Shown here: positions 28,198 to 39,334 of the stretch, one piece after another
How positions within the stretch are numbered: the first letter of the stretch is position 1
Layout of the letters: every line of letters starts with the position of its first letter
Assembly (NCBI GenBank): GCA_964016985.1
Contig: OZ024836.1
Location: 36,636,152 to 36,700,151, forward strand
Reading direction: 5' to 3'
DNA from: Anodontia alba
Taxonomy: Eukaryota; Mollusca; Bivalvia; Lucinida; Lucinidae
DNA length: 64,000 bases
Position numbers and translations under genes: made by a program
Notes under the pieces: model-generated
Database searches by the model: none
The model's input: only the letters and a program-made list of their open reading frames with translations
What the model was told of the DNA's origin: nothing

Positions 28198-28436
28198 TCA
28201 GGCAGTGTGCTTTGCCGTTGTCCTTATAAAGAAAGGATCGTCCGCCAAACCACAATAGCTAGAACACCAAGCCATCAGTCTGTAGATGATTGCTTGCCTA
28301 GCTCTGCCACCCAGGTTGTGGCAGCCTCGTAACCCTGAAGGTGGGGAGGCAACTGTGATAGAGGGCAGCCTCACCATTCCCATACTCATGTTGAGTATCA
28401 CAGCTGGATGCAGTTTTACGTCATACCCAGGACACA

Positions 28437-28603
28437 AATTGTCAATCCCAAACCAGATCTCCACAATATCAATGCACATACTGAGATAGGTGAAAATCCA
28501 TCGATCTTTACTCAAGTTATCGTCCGCAAATAGACGGACACACAGAAGGCTAATGCGATACCATAAATACCCGCCACTATTGTGTGGGGGGATATAAAAA
28601 TCA
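28437..28603. repeat. R-1 repeat, single unit with terminal hairpin
   Basis: CAATCCCAAACCAGATCTCC.. through TACCCGCCACTATTGTGTGG.. hairpin. Sits directly against the 5' end of LINE copy 2. Confidence 0.8.
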
Positions 28604-28615
28604 GTAGTCAATAAA

Positions 28616-30922
28616 CAAGAGGCCCACGGGCTACGATTCGCTCACCTGAGTGACATAGCCACTGCAGACATGCAGATGTTATGCAACATTTTTCCAATCC
28701 TATCATCGCAATTAATGAAAATATCATCATTTGAACAGTTCTTAGTTTTGAAGAAGAATATATGGGCCTCACAGTCAATGGAGCATGATCATTTGAATAA
28801 ACTATCAATCACATTTCAACAGAAGGATCAATGTGAAATTTGATGGAAATTGGCTAAGTGGTTTCTGCAGAATCGTGATTTTATACATGTAAACAGCACA
28901 GTGGCAGGGAAATATTATAAATATAAACCAGATGATGGCCATCTTAAATTTCCAATCAGAACAATTTTAACTACTGTTGATCTACAAGTCACTTCGATAC
29001 TTTCAATATAAATGTATATGGCCCACACAAATTGGGAAGCAAATTTGACCTTGGAGGCAAAAAGGTCAAATGTCAACATAGAACCATCATTTGAGCAATT
29101 TTGGTAGATCTCCTGTCCCCCGTAATTTGTGCAAAGATTAGGACCCAGGGCTTATTTGGTTATGGAGAAAAAGATCTTTTAAGGTTTTTACCATATATGG
29201 GCATGGCAGCCATTTTGATCAATGGACCATACCCATTTTAGCAATCTTTCAATTCTCCTGCCCACGGAGGCTCCGCATAAAATTTGAGCAACACTGGCCC
29301 GGAGGCTTCAGAGGAAGAGCCATTTGAAATTATCAACATTTTTTCCATACAAATGTATGGGGCCCATACAAATGCATACAGAAGCAAACTTGATCTCGCC
29401 GTAAAAAGGTTAAATGTCAATGTATGACAATTATTTTAGCAACTTTGGTAGACCGCCCGTTCCAGATGATATATGCAAAGATTCAGCCACAAGCCATCCT
29501 CGGTTTTGGAGAATAAGATTTTTAAATGTTTTTTCCCATGCAAATGCATAAGGAAGCAACTTGACCTTGCCTTAAAAAGGTCAAATGTCAATGTATGACC
29601 ATTATTTTAGCAACTTTGGTAGACCCCCTGTCCCCGATGATTTATGCAAACATTCAGCCCCAAAGCATCCTCGGTTCTAGAGAAGAATATTTATAAAGGT
29701 TTTTACCATATATGGGCATGGTGCCCATCTTGGTCAACGAACCGTGACCATTTTAGCAATCTTTTGTTCCCCCTACCTAAGGAGGCTCCATATGAAATTT
29801 GAGCAAAATTGGCCCAGAGGCTCCAGAGGAGAAGTTGTTTGAAATTCTGAACATTTTTCCCATACAAATGCATAAGGAAGCAAAATTGACCTTGACGTAA
29901 AAAGGTCAAATGTCAATGTACGACCATTATTTTAGCAATTTTGGTAGCCCTCCTGTTCCCGAAGATATATGCAAAGATTCAGCCATAAGGCATGCTCAGT
30001 TTTGGAGAAGAAGATTTTTAAAGGTTTTTCCCATACAAATGCACAGGGAAGCAAACTTGACCTTGCCATAAAAAGGTCAAACGTCAACGTACGACAATTT
30101 AGCAATGTTAGTAGACCTCCCATCCCCGATGATTCCCGCAAGGTTCAGCCCCAAGGCATTCTCGGTTCTGGAGGAGAAAATTTTTAAAGGTTTTTACCAT
30201 ATATGGGCGTGGCGGCCATCTTGGCCAACAGACTGCGACTATTTTAGCAATTTTTCATTCCCCCACCCTAAGGAGGCTCCAAATGAAATTTGAGCAAAAT
30301 TGGCCCAGAGGCTTCAGAGGAGAAGTTGTTTGAAATTCTGAACATTTTTCCCATACAAATGCATAAGGAAGCAAAATTTACTTTACCGTAAAAAGGTCAA
30401 ATGTCAATGTACGACCATTATTTTAGCAATTTTGGAAGCTCTCCTGTTCCCAAAGACATATGCAAAGATTCAGCCATAAGGCATGCTCGGTTTTGGAGAA
30501 GAAGATTTTTAAAGGTTTTTCCCATACAAATGCATAGGGAAGCAAACTTGACCTTGCCGTAAAAAGGTCAAACATCAACATACGACAATTCTTTTAGCAA
30601 TTTTGGTAGACCTCCCGTCCCCAATGATTCCTGCAAAGGTTCAGCCCCAAGGCATTCTCGGTTCTGGAGGAGAAGATTTTTAAAGGTTTTTACCATATAT
30701 GGGCGTGGCGGCCATCTTGGTCAACGGACCGCGACCATTTTAGCAATTTTTCGTTCCCACACCCTAAGGAGGCTCCAAATGAAATTTGAGCAAAATTGGA
30801 TCAGTGGTTTCAGAGGAGAAGTCGTTTGAAAATGTTGACGGACGGACGCACGGACGCACGCACGGACGACGGACGAAAAGTGATCAAAATAGCTCATCCT
30901 GAGCAGAGCTCAGGTGAGCTAG
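28616..30922. repeat. R-3 composite repeat: about 500-bp tandem units between inverted ends
   Basis: Starts AGAGGCCCACGGGCTACG..TCGCTCACCTGAG and ends AGCTCATCCTGAGCAGAGCT..CAGGTGAGCTAG. Between them, four units of 490-510 bp repeat GGTTTTTACCATATATGGGC, CCTAAGGAGGCTCC, GAAATTTGAGCAAAATTGGC and AAAAAGGTCAAATGTCAATG. A GGACGGACGCACGGACGCAC stretch precedes the terminal hairpin. No ORF has recognisable content. Confidence 0.88.
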
Positions 30923-31099
30923 AAATAAGGCCATTTAATTAGTAGTCAATAAACCCCATCCAGACCCTCATATAGAAATTCTGATCGTCGGTGATTAAGT
31001 CTTATAATAAAGACACAAGATATATTCTTTACTAAACTATATGTACTTTAATTTAGGTTGTTTATTTTATCAGGCAGACATATTTAATGTTAAACATAG

Positions 31100-31210
31100 C
31101 TCCAGATTGAAGGGATGTATCATGTAATTATTTTTCTTATTTCTCACATGTTTTCTTTGAGAAATAAGAAAAATATTGAAAAAGAAAAGTGCCTTACCTG
31201 GGGCCATGTT
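31100..31210. mobile_element. FB-1 remnant
   Basis: TTTTTCTTATTTCTCACATG mirrored by TTTGAGAAATAAGAAAAATA, then AAAAGTGCCTTACCTGGG. The inner arms are deleted. Confidence 0.65.
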
Positions 31211-31527
31211 AGAAATAAAAATAAAAAAAAACACACACACACACACATTTAACAGAGTATCATCACTCAATAGTACAATAGCTGCTGTAATAACCCTTAG
31301 TATTAGGACTGACGACAGGAGTGTGCAAACAGCACAACTTGTGGTCAGGGTCTATACTGTTTAGCCCTCTTCCAGCCATATTTTAGACATGTTGGTTTCA
31401 AGAAGAATGGACTCTTTCAAATTTCAGGATGCATAAAGAATGCAGTTAAGGTGTTCAAATACTTAGGCTTAATAGGGTACTTAACCCTTTCAAGCATGAA
31501 TCACAACTACAGCTGTTTACCCATAAG

Positions 31528-31640
31528 TTTGTTTGATTTGGGCTTAATGTCGCTTTCAACAATCTTTCAGTCATATCGCGACGGTGTCTGGATGTGACAG
31601 GAAGCTCAATGCTCACTTTTAGAGTGCTGCCTCACTGAAA
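31528..31640 (-). mobile_element. SINE family B, 5'-truncated, with 10-bp target duplication
   Basis: Flanked by TACCCATAAG on both sides (31518-31527, 31641-31650). Only the 3' part (GGGCTTAATGTCGCTTTCAA through GTGCTGCCTCACTGAAA) is present. It is inserted in a fold-back element with AATTCACATG and GAATCATGTG arms. Confidence 0.9.
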
Positions 31641-31764
31641 TACCCATAAGATTTTGTTTTTTAATTTTCTGTGAAAATAAAATGACACTGCATGTGAATC
31701 ATGTGCTAGGCAAACAATTCACATGAAACATCATCTCATTTTCTTTATTACTTTTATACTATTC

Positions 31765-31880
31765 TTTTCCTTGTTTCTCCAGCAAAACATAGGTTGTGGA
31801 TATTCATTAGAAGTGTCTCATACCCCAGAGAAACTTCTAATGAGTACCAACAACCTGTTTTGCTGAAGAACTATCACGAA
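31765..31880. mobile_element. FB-1-type hairpin
   Basis: TTTCTCCAGCAAAACATAGG..TTGTGGATATTCATTAGAAG is mirrored by AAACTTCTAATGAGTACCAA..CAACCTGTTTTGCTGAAGAA. Confidence 0.75.
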
Positions 31881-31904
31881 AATATGCCTATATAATGCTG
31901 ACCT

Positions 31905-32160
31905 CCTTAAACCCCACTTTTATATAGTAAAACTGGAGTTTACAGGGGTATACATTATTTTTCTTATTTCTGATCAAAAACATAGATTGTGGATACTTGT
32001 TAGAACCACCTTGCTGAGGCAGTTCTAATGAGTACCCACAATCTATGTTTTGAGCAGAAACATGAAAATATCAGAATATTTGTCGAAAATTTTCATTTTT
32101 TGGTGGTAAAATTTTCAGTATATTTGGATAGGCTTGTTTTCATAATGATCAGCAAAGCAT
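31905..32160. mobile_element. FB-3 fold-back MITE (GAACCGCCTC core)
   Basis: CCTTAAACCCCACTTTTATA..GTAAAACTGGAGTTTACAGG, then the hairpin GATACTTGTTAGAACCACC / GGCAGTTCTAATGAGTACCC. The A/T-rich tail is GAAAATTTTCATTTTTTGGT, and the end ATAGGCTTGTTTTCATAATG is a variant of the family terminus. Confidence 0.8.
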
Positions 32161-32308
32161 ATGGTCACATCGTGCAAAAATGTGGCATTGGAAATATGCA
32201 GACAGCGAAGGGCCAGATCAGCATGTGCATCCTCACAGTCAGATCAGGACATTCACTCTCTGCTTACACAATCATTAAGTACTTGAGAATATAACAAAGT
32301 ATAGCAAC

Positions 32309-32725
32309 AAGAGGCCCATGGGCCACAGCTCGCTCACCTAAGTGCATGTATATAGGCAAATCTTATGCAACACTTTTCCAAACCGGTCATTGCAACTAAT
32401 GAAAGGATCGTCATTCTGAGCAGTTCTTGGTTTTAAAGAAGAAGAATATGGTTAGTATTTATTTTTTTTTCACCATAGATGGGCATGACAGTCAGCACCC
32501 GAGCATGACCATTTGAATAAACTTTCAATCCTGTTTCAACGGTAGGATCAACATGAAATTTGGTGAAAATTGGCCAAGTGGCTTCAGAAGAGTTGTTTAA
32601 CAATATCATGATTTTAAACGTGTACACAGCATAGGGGCAGAGGAAGATAACCCTTGCAGAAAAAAATTTGATTGTAACTTAAAGCTCTTGCTACTTCAAT
32701 CATATATTTAAAGTTTTATACACTT
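32309..32725. repeat. R-3 repeat, 5' part only
   Basis: AAGAGGCCCATGGGCCACAG..CTCGCTCACCTAAG start, followed by R-3 unit phrases (ATGGGCATGACAG, AAATTTGGTGAAAATTGGCC). It stops where an FB-2 element begins. Confidence 0.75.
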
Positions 32726-32727
32726 CA

Positions 32728-32971
32728 GGGCCCAGTTATTCAAAACGTTGTTAGCTTAACAAGCTTGTTAAGGGTCATTTCCTTAACTGTTCTAGTGGAT
32801 TCAATATACAATATTCTGATACTTTTTGCTGTAAAAATGTGAGCAGCTTTTGCACTGCAAAAACTACTCACATTTTTTCAGCAAAACATTTCAGAATATT
32901 TGTGTATCACTTGATGTAAATTTTAACGATTCGTTAACTAACGACATCGTTAGCTTTGAACAACTGGGCCC
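32728..32971. mobile_element. FB-2 fold-back MITE
   Basis: GGGCCCAGTTATTCAAAACG and TTTGAACAACTGGGCCC ends. Centre AGCTTTTGCACTGCAAAAAC between CTGTAAAAATGTGAG and ACTCACATTTTTTCAG. Confidence 0.92.
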
Positions 32972-33189
32972 AGGTATTTTTGTCTTTGCGTGTGTGTTCA
33001 TTGCTCTCAAGCATCATTCTTTTTATAATCTCTTTATCTTCGCCAGAATACAGGGACTTGCCAAGCTCTCATCTTCATTGAATAAGTAACTAAATGATGG
33101 GAGAAAAGGTATTTTAATTGCATGTTGCCAATCCCACCTATGCTACATGTCCTATGTTTCTATACAAGACAAGAGACAAGCTCGTCATG

Positions 33190-33405
33190 GTCTTCTTTCC
33201 CTGCTTGTGCGCAGCAGGGTCTTTCTCTGCAGGCAAGCCACAGGGTCTTCTTTCACTGCTGGTGCACAACGGGGTCTTTCTCTCAAGGTTGGCAAAATGC
33301 CGGCAAATATGAGTATTTTCCATGCCGGTGACATTTACCGGTAAATACCTGCAAATACTGGTAAATGCCGGCAAATACTGGAAATTGGCATTTACCACCC
33401 TGGAA
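33190..33405. repeat. CTGGTGCACAAC minisatellite plus TGCCGGCAAATA repeats
   Basis: Two minisatellite units of about 55 bp (TCTTTCCCTGCTTGTGCGCA.., CACTGCTGGTGCACAACGGG) followed by at least six GCCGGTAAATA/TGCCGGCAAATA motifs. The same pair of modules recurs at 34427. Confidence 0.8.
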
Positions 33406-33599
33406 GTAAGACAAAACCCTACCCTCAGTATCAACCTATGGACAATGTCTGTAATAGGGGCTACATAGTTGACTTAGTATTTACATTATACTGACTGCAG
33501 TTTAACTCTGGTTTAAGTTTACTTTAATATTAAATTCAGTTAAGTGAAATCTAGAGAAAAAAAAGCCTGATTCATACCTGCCAAAGTACTCATCAGGTG

Positions 33600-33772
33600 G
33601 CTTGTGGCTACCACTTCAGGTTTTTATTTTTACTTTTTCTTTCTTTTCATTCTTTTTTTCGTTTGTTTTTTGTTTTTTAATCTTTTTTTTCTTTTTTAAT
33701 TTTTTTTTTGTATCTTTTCATTTTTTTTTTTTTTTTAATTTTTTATAACTTTTTTTTTTTCTTCAATATTTT
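33600..33772. repeat. T-rich tract
   Basis: Interrupted poly-T with occasional C, A and G. Confidence 0.9.
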
Positions 33773-34426
33773 CAATAACACCTTTTTACTTTCACCTAGA
33801 CTTATTGTCTATATGCATTCATTTATGACATCTTGCCCCTGGCTATCAAGTACCCTCTTGAACAAACAATTGTCCTGGGATTTGTTGTTTTAGTAATTAG
33901 ACCATACAGGTAGTCTTGCTAATTACATGTACACTAAAACTCCTAAAAATTTTGAATATAGTAAAGTGATGTAAATATCCTAAACTTTGCAAAACATACT
34001 TTTACCATACAGAAGTGTGTTTAAAAGATGCAGATGGCCTGGCAAACATTTAAGATCCTGATCAGACTGTTCAGTATGATCTTGGTCTGCTCTTTTTGAC
34101 ATGGTCTGCCAGCACAAAAACTTAGGGTCATTATGGTAAATGTCAGTGGCCAGGTGCACAGGTGAATTTCTACTATTGAGATAAAGGCCTACATGATTTT
34201 TTTTTTAATTAAAGACCATTTGTTGCTTAAATAATTTCAAAATTTTTGTCTTAGATTCACTTTTTGGCAGTGTTACATGTTTATATTGAGATTTCTTCTA
34301 TTCTTCAGGGTGGTAACCTTATATAATTAATGATTTTAACATTCTTACTCATCTAGTTTGCTTATACTATTTCAATGCAACTTGTTTAAAGACTTCTGCA
34401 GTTTTTTAAGGCCAAAAAAATTTCAA
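33773..34426. other. No gene recognised
   Basis: Contains one GATC-type inverted motif (AAGATCCTGATCAGACTG..CAGTATGATCTTGGTCTGC near 34050-34090). Otherwise AT-rich without features. Confidence 0.5.
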
Positions 34427-34885
34427 TTTGCCGGTATTTGCCAGTATTTGCCACTTGAGGAGTATTTTCCAGACCGGTAAATACCGGCAAATGCCACTGG
34501 TAAATACCGGGGGTGGAATTTGCCGCCCAACCTTGCTTTCTCTGCTGGCATGCAACAGGGTCTTTTTTCCCTGCTGGTGCACGACAGGGACTTTCTCTAC
34601 AGGCAAGCAAACAGGGTTTTCTTTCCCTGCTGGTGCACAACGGGGCCTTCTCTGCTGGCATGCAACAGAATCTTTTTTCCCTGCTGGTGCACAACAGGGT
34701 CTTTCTCTGCTGGCATGCAACAGGGTCTTCTTTCCCTGCTGGTGCACAACAGGGTCTTTCTCTACTGGCATGCAACAGGGTCTTCTTTCCCCGCTGGTGC
34801 GCAACAGGGTCTTTCTCTGCTGGCATACAACAGGGTCTTATTTCCCTGCTTGTGCACAACAGGGTCTTTCTCTGCTGCTGCTTCA
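34427..34885. repeat. Minisatellite, 53-58-bp unit, six copies, open in several frames
   Basis: TGCCGGTATTTGCC motifs (34427-34525), then six units with TTTCTCTGCTGGCATGCAAC..AGGGTCTTCTTTCCCTGCTG..GTGCACAACAGGG. Units vary in length by a few bases, so reading frames persist by lack of stops rather than by coding constraint. Predicted peptides (LLVHNRVFLCWHATG on plus; PAGKKDPVACQQ on minus) are not from a known family. Confidence 0.85.
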
Positions 34886-34926
34886 CTAATTTCCTACTTG
34901 CTATGGCAAGAAAAAAAAAAAAAAAA

Positions 34927-36192
34927 ATGCCCATTGGTTGTGGAACACATAAACTGGGCAGACAATCATCAAATGATCATAACTGCCAAATATGGTTCAC
35001 ATCACTTCACTGGTTATGGAGAAGATGCAGTTTAACCATTTTCCCCATTACAAGTCTACAGGAGCTTTCTGTTGCCATGGCAACAAAACCAAGAGGCAGA
35101 TCAACATAATTTCAGTTATTTTGAATTGCCTTACCCAAGCAGCATTTGTACCAAATTCGAGTCATACTGCTTCAGTGTTTTGAAATTGTCATTTAAAAAC
35201 TTTTCTTTTTTTTTATTTAAAGTTGCCATGGCAACCAAACAAAATGGCTACTGGCCAAAAAACCCATACACTGGGTAGATATCAGATGATCATAAATTTA
35301 ACCATTTAACCATTTTCCCATCATAAGTCTGTGGAAGCTTTCTGTTACCATGGTAACCAAACCAAGAGACAGATCACCTTAATTTTAGCTATTTTACATT
35401 GCCCTTAACATTTATACTAAATTAGAGTCATACTACATCAGTGTGTTGAAGGAATCGTCACTTAAAAAAATCCCTTTTCAAAAATTTAAAGTTGCCATGG
35501 CAACCAAACAAAATGGCCACTAGTCATAAAACATACATGTATATACTACATTGACAAACATTAAATGATTATAAGTGCCAAACATGGTTTACATCACTTC
35601 CCGATTTATGGAGAAAATGCAATTTAACCATTTTCCCATCGTAAGTCTATGGAAGCTTTCTGTTGCCATGGCAACCAAACAAAGAGGAGGATCAACATAA
35701 TCTTTGCTATTTTGAATTGCCCTTATCCAAGCAACATTGTACCAAATTAGAGTCATACTGCTACAGTGGTTTTGAAGTTTTCGTTTAAAAATTTCCCTTT
35801 TTTTAAATTTAATGTTGCCATGGCAACCAAACATAATGACCACTGGTCATAAAACACATACACTGGGTAGACAGTAATCAAATGATCATAAGTGCCAAAT
35901 ATGGTTCACATCACTTCACTGGTTATGGAGAAAATGCAATTTTCCCATTATAAGTCTATGGGTGTTTTCTGTTGCCATGGCAACCAAACCAAAAGGCAGA
36001 TCACCACAACTTTAGCTATTTTGAGTTGCCCTTACCTAAGCAACATTCTAACCAAGTTAGGGACAAATAGCTTCAATGGGTTTGGAGGAGCTGTTGTCTG
36101 AAAGTGTTACCGGGTGGATGGACAGACGGACTGACAACGGACAAAAAAGTAATCACTATAGCTCACCCTGAGCATAGTGCAGGTGAGCTAAA
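34927..36192. repeat. R-3-related array with seven RFX/X-box palindromes
   Basis: About 305-bp units (four copies) with ATGATCATAAGTGCCAAATA, TGGTTATGGAGAAAATGCA, AAGTCTATGGAAGCTTTCTG and AGCTATTTTGAATTGCCC. Ends with GACAGACGGACTGACAACGG and a hairpin TAGCTCACCCTGAGCATAGT..GCAGGTGAGCTAA, the R-3 terminus. GTTGCCATGGCAAC occurs six times and the variant GTTACCATGGTAAC once. Confidence 0.9.
35071..35984. promoter_or_regulatory. Seven perfect palindromic X-box (RFX-type) motifs
   Basis: GTTGCCATGGCAAC at 35071, 35222, 35491, 35662, 35814 and 35971, and GTTACCATGGTAAC at 35344 (starts). Each fits the RFX consensus GTTRCCATGGYAAC. Spacing is 122-171 bp. Whether any is bound is unknown; they sit in a repeat, not beside a recognised gene. 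Confidence 0.55.
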
Positions 36193-36587
36193 AATCCTTA
36201 TCCTGTATGCTATTGTTGCAGCATTGCTAGCAAAAATATAAAGTGGTGACCATGAAAATATATCAATTAATAACCTGTCTGTAAATATTGTTTCAATGTC
36301 ACCTTCTGGGTTGCAGTTGTTACCTTCTGGGTTGCCGTGGTTTCACAGGGTGTTTCCTGGCCAATCTGCCGAGAACTGCCCTGGCCTAACCTTACCTCAA
36401 AACAGATGGCATCTTCAGAAGCAGAATTGCTTAGTTTGTAAACTATTCTCAGTGAATCAAGTCAACCTAAGATTATCCAAGTCCTGTTGTAATATCTGCA
36501 GTCTGTTCACATGTAATAATCCTGTAAAGGACAGTCTCAGCGAACAGACATACAAAAGATCTTAAGTTATCTCAGAGACCCTTGTTA

Positions 36588-36720
36588 ATGTGTAGCAGGA
36601 GGAGAAATAGACCTGTAAAGAAAATACTCCCGTCGAGTGCCCGACCGGGGATCGAACCAGGTACCCCTGGACCTGTAATCAAGCGTCATAACCATGAGGC
36701 TAAAAGGTCCGTACCAGTCA
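36588..36720 (-). mobile_element. tRNA-derived SINE, family C
   Basis: On the minus strand: GGACCTTTTAGCCTCATGGT (tRNA-like A-box region), B box GGTTCGATCCC and a body ATTTTCTTTACAGGTCTATT ending in CTCCTCCTAC. Related copies follow at 36944 and 37140. Confidence 0.8.
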
Positions 36721-36943
36721 GACTGGTAAATTATATGCCTTATATATTTCCACACATATTGATTATTTGTCCTTTGCTTTGCCACACTACTACACTTCTC
36801 CAATCTACAATGAAACATTTGTATCAAATGTTTTGGAATTATTTCTATTTCATTCTACTATTCCCAGGCTCTTTTGTGACCATTGCTATTGCACTGCCCT
36901 TGGGCTCCGACGGTAGTCATCCTAGCACCAGTCACCAAATGTA

Positions 36944-37070
36944 GTAGGAGGAGAAATAGACTGGTAAAGAAAATATTCCCATCGAGAGCCCTGACCAGGT
37001 ATCGAACCAGGTACCCCTGAATCTGTAATGGAGTGTCATATCCACCAGGCTAAACGGTACGAACTTTTTA
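36944..37070 (-). mobile_element. tRNA-derived SINE, family C
   Basis: Same organisation as the copy at 36588, with B box GGTTCGATACC and tail GTCTATTTCTCCTCCTACTA. Confidence 0.8.
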
Positions 37071-37139
37071 GCCCCCTAATGACACTCGATTACAGACCAG
37101 AGAGAAAACTTACTGATGATAAGTTTAATGACATTCAGT

Positions 37140-37235
37140 GACCAGGACCTGTGATCCAAGGGTACCTGGTTCGATCCCCAGTCGGGGCACTCGACAGAAA
37201 TATTTTCTTTACAGGTCTATTTCTCCTCCTACTAC
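37140..37235 (+). mobile_element. tRNA-derived SINE, family C, opposite orientation
   Basis: GACCTGTGATCCAAGGGTAC..CTGGTTCGATCCCCAGTCGG then ATTTTCTTTACAGGTCTATT and CTCCTCCTAC. Three copies within 650 bp suggest local duplication or a favoured target. Confidence 0.8.
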
Positions 37236-38318
37236 AAATGAAAATAAAAAAAAAAAAGAGACTAGTCCACGGGACTCCAGATAAGACTGTGACTCTTCCT
37301 TTCTACCATTATTGCAGTAGGTGGAATCTGATCATTATCAGGGAGACAATTTTGCAGGGTGGTCCAAGCACACAGCCCTCCTACGAGCTCCAGTCGCGCT
37401 TTACAGCTTTAGGCTACTTACCATTTCTTAGTTTTTGACAAGCTTTGCAGAAAATCGAAACGTGAGTACCATTATGCAAGAGCGTTTTTCCTTTTAAATT
37501 TTTTGTGAACCTTAAAATTTGTGACATTATAAGCCTTCTCAGAGTCAGAGCTGAGAAAGTTTTGTTTTGAATAAAATGTTATGAAAAGCTGTCCGCATGT
37601 ATTGCAACCTTGACCTCTGCACGTTTTCAGAGCAAACTAGCCCAATGTTTCGAAATAAACCGAAATCTAACTAACTTACTTACCCCTTTTTACTATTGCT
37701 ATTGACTCAACTACCGTGCAAGTGGGCATAATGTTACCTGTGTGCTTTTGGTAGAAGAATAGTATTTTCAGGACATAATTCGGTCATTCTCTAAAGCAAA
37801 ACGTTTGTTGGGAAATAGCTCACGAAGCTAATGCTAATTCTTTGTCTAATCCAACACGTTTAAAATTTCTTGTATCTTGTAAGTCTATATGCAAGTCTAT
37901 CTTCTTTAAATGACTCGACCCAGATCCAGACCTTTCAACACTTATCCAATCCACTGATGGGAATGATATATAGCATATGAAATGTCAAGCGTTTATAAGC
38001 GTTTTACACCAGTAAATGCGCAATAAGTCTGATTAAACAAAAGTAAAACTGACCATAACATTCTTGTGTGCCATTAAAATTTTTGTACCTCAAGAACTGT
38101 CATACCGCCTTTCGCCGACAAAGTCACACATCAAACAAACCATATTTAATACGCATGAGTTTTCACACTTCAATTAATCGATTGATACCCGGATTATCAC
38201 AAAGGATTAAAGTAACTATAATTGTCCCGAAATTTCTGACCTTGATAAATCGATTACCGAATATCAAAACAAACATGACAATTAATGAATCACCATGAAA
38301 ACATGACGATATAATTTT
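37236..38318. other. No gene recognised
   Basis: AT-rich. No splice-bounded frame resembling a known protein and no repeat family that I see elsewhere in the window. Confidence 0.5.
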
Positions 38319-38380
38319 CCCCCGCCGCCCCCCCCCCCCCCCCCCCCCCCGCCCCCCCCCCCAGCCCCCACCCCCCTCCG
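38319..38380. repeat. C-rich tract
   Basis: About 60 bases, over 90% C, with runs of 22 and 11 C. The minus strand is G-rich and could form quadruplexes. Confidence 0.95.
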
Positions 38381-38945
38381 CTTAAACCCCACTTTTATAT
38401 AGTAAAACTGGGGTTTACAGGGGGTATACATTATTTTTCTTATTTTTGCTCGAAAACATAAATTGTAGGTACTCGTTAGAACCGCCTCTCCGAGGCGGTT
38501 CTAACGAGTGTAGGTATTCGTTAGAACCGCCTCTCCGAGGCGGTTCTAACGAGTACCCACAATTTATGTTTTGAGCAGAAATATGAAAAATACCAGAGTT
38601 TTTAATCTGAAAAATTTTAGATCATTACGAAAACATGCCTATTCAAATACACTGAAAATTTTACCACCAAAAATTGAAAATTTTCAGATAAAAAATTTTG
38701 ATATTTTTCATATTTCTGCTCAAAACACAGATTGTGGTACTCGTTCGTCGAGGCGGTTCTAACGAGTACCTACAATCTATGTTTTGAGCAGAAATAAGAA
38801 AAATAATGTATACCCCTGTAAACCCCAGTTTTTACTGTATAAAAGTGGGGTTTAAGGGGTCAAACTTATATAGGTACGTTTTCGTGATGTTTTGGAGGTG
38901 AAAGTTTCTATAAATTTATTTGAATAGGCGTGTTTTTCGTAATGA
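38381..38945. mobile_element. FB-3 composite: nested and duplicated hairpins
   Basis: An outer inverted pair (TTAAACCCCACTTTTATATA..GTAAAACTGGGGTTTACAGG and its mirror at 38800-38857) encloses two directly repeated hairpins (GTTAGAACCGCCTCTCCGAG..GCGGTTCTAAC, twice at about 38470-38560). It also encloses a mirrored GAAAATTTT/AAAATTTTC A/T block and a third hairpin with a shortened arm. It ends near the CGTTTTTCGTAATG terminus. At least two insertions or a template-switch duplication are needed to explain it. Confidence 0.75.
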
Positions 38946-39004
38946 ATGATTGTCGCTTTTATTAATACGTTAATCAATTAAATCAAGGATGAAATGTCTA
39001 TCTG

Positions 39005-39128
39005 GCTGGCTACCTGCCTATCTATTATCTATCTATCTGACAGTCTGTCTGTCTGCCTGTCTGCCTGCCTGTTTGTCTGTCGGACTATCTGTCTGTCTGT
39101 CTGTCTGTCTGTCTGTCGGTCGGTCAGC

Positions 39129-39223
<95 letters not shown>

Positions 39224-39260
39224 CCTATCTATCTATCTATCTCAGCATTTACTTTAAACC

Positions 39261-39329
<69 letters not shown>
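39005..39329. repeat. (CTGT)n-(CTAT)n-(AT)n compound microsatellite
   Basis: CTGT units from about 39040, CTAT units from about 39130 to 39242, then AT from 39264 to 39329. The 100-codon-plus frames across it are artefacts. Confidence 0.97.

Positions 39330-39334
<5 letters not shown>

Larger units (their letters stand above)
24945..28436 (-). mobile_element. Near full-length non-LTR retrotransposon (LINE), copy 2, degenerate
   Basis: Order on the minus strand is apurinic endonuclease, reverse transcriptase, Cys/His zinc motif and conserved C-terminal tail, spread over several frames. The endonuclease lies at about 27307-28197, RT at about 25900-26965 and the zinc motif and tail at 24945-25800. 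Compared with copy 1 it has lost about 50 bp in the RT palm. The extent at the 5' side is set by the junction with repeat R-1 at 28437. No intact ORF remains. Confidence 0.9.

Noticed and set aside
36296..36565. 89-codon plus-strand frame
   Set aside because: No splice sites and no recognisable motif; composition is that of the flanking intergenic DNA.
39005..39329. Ser/Ile/Tyr/Leu-repeat proteins of about 110 residues
   Set aside because: Translations of CTAT and CTGT microsatellites.
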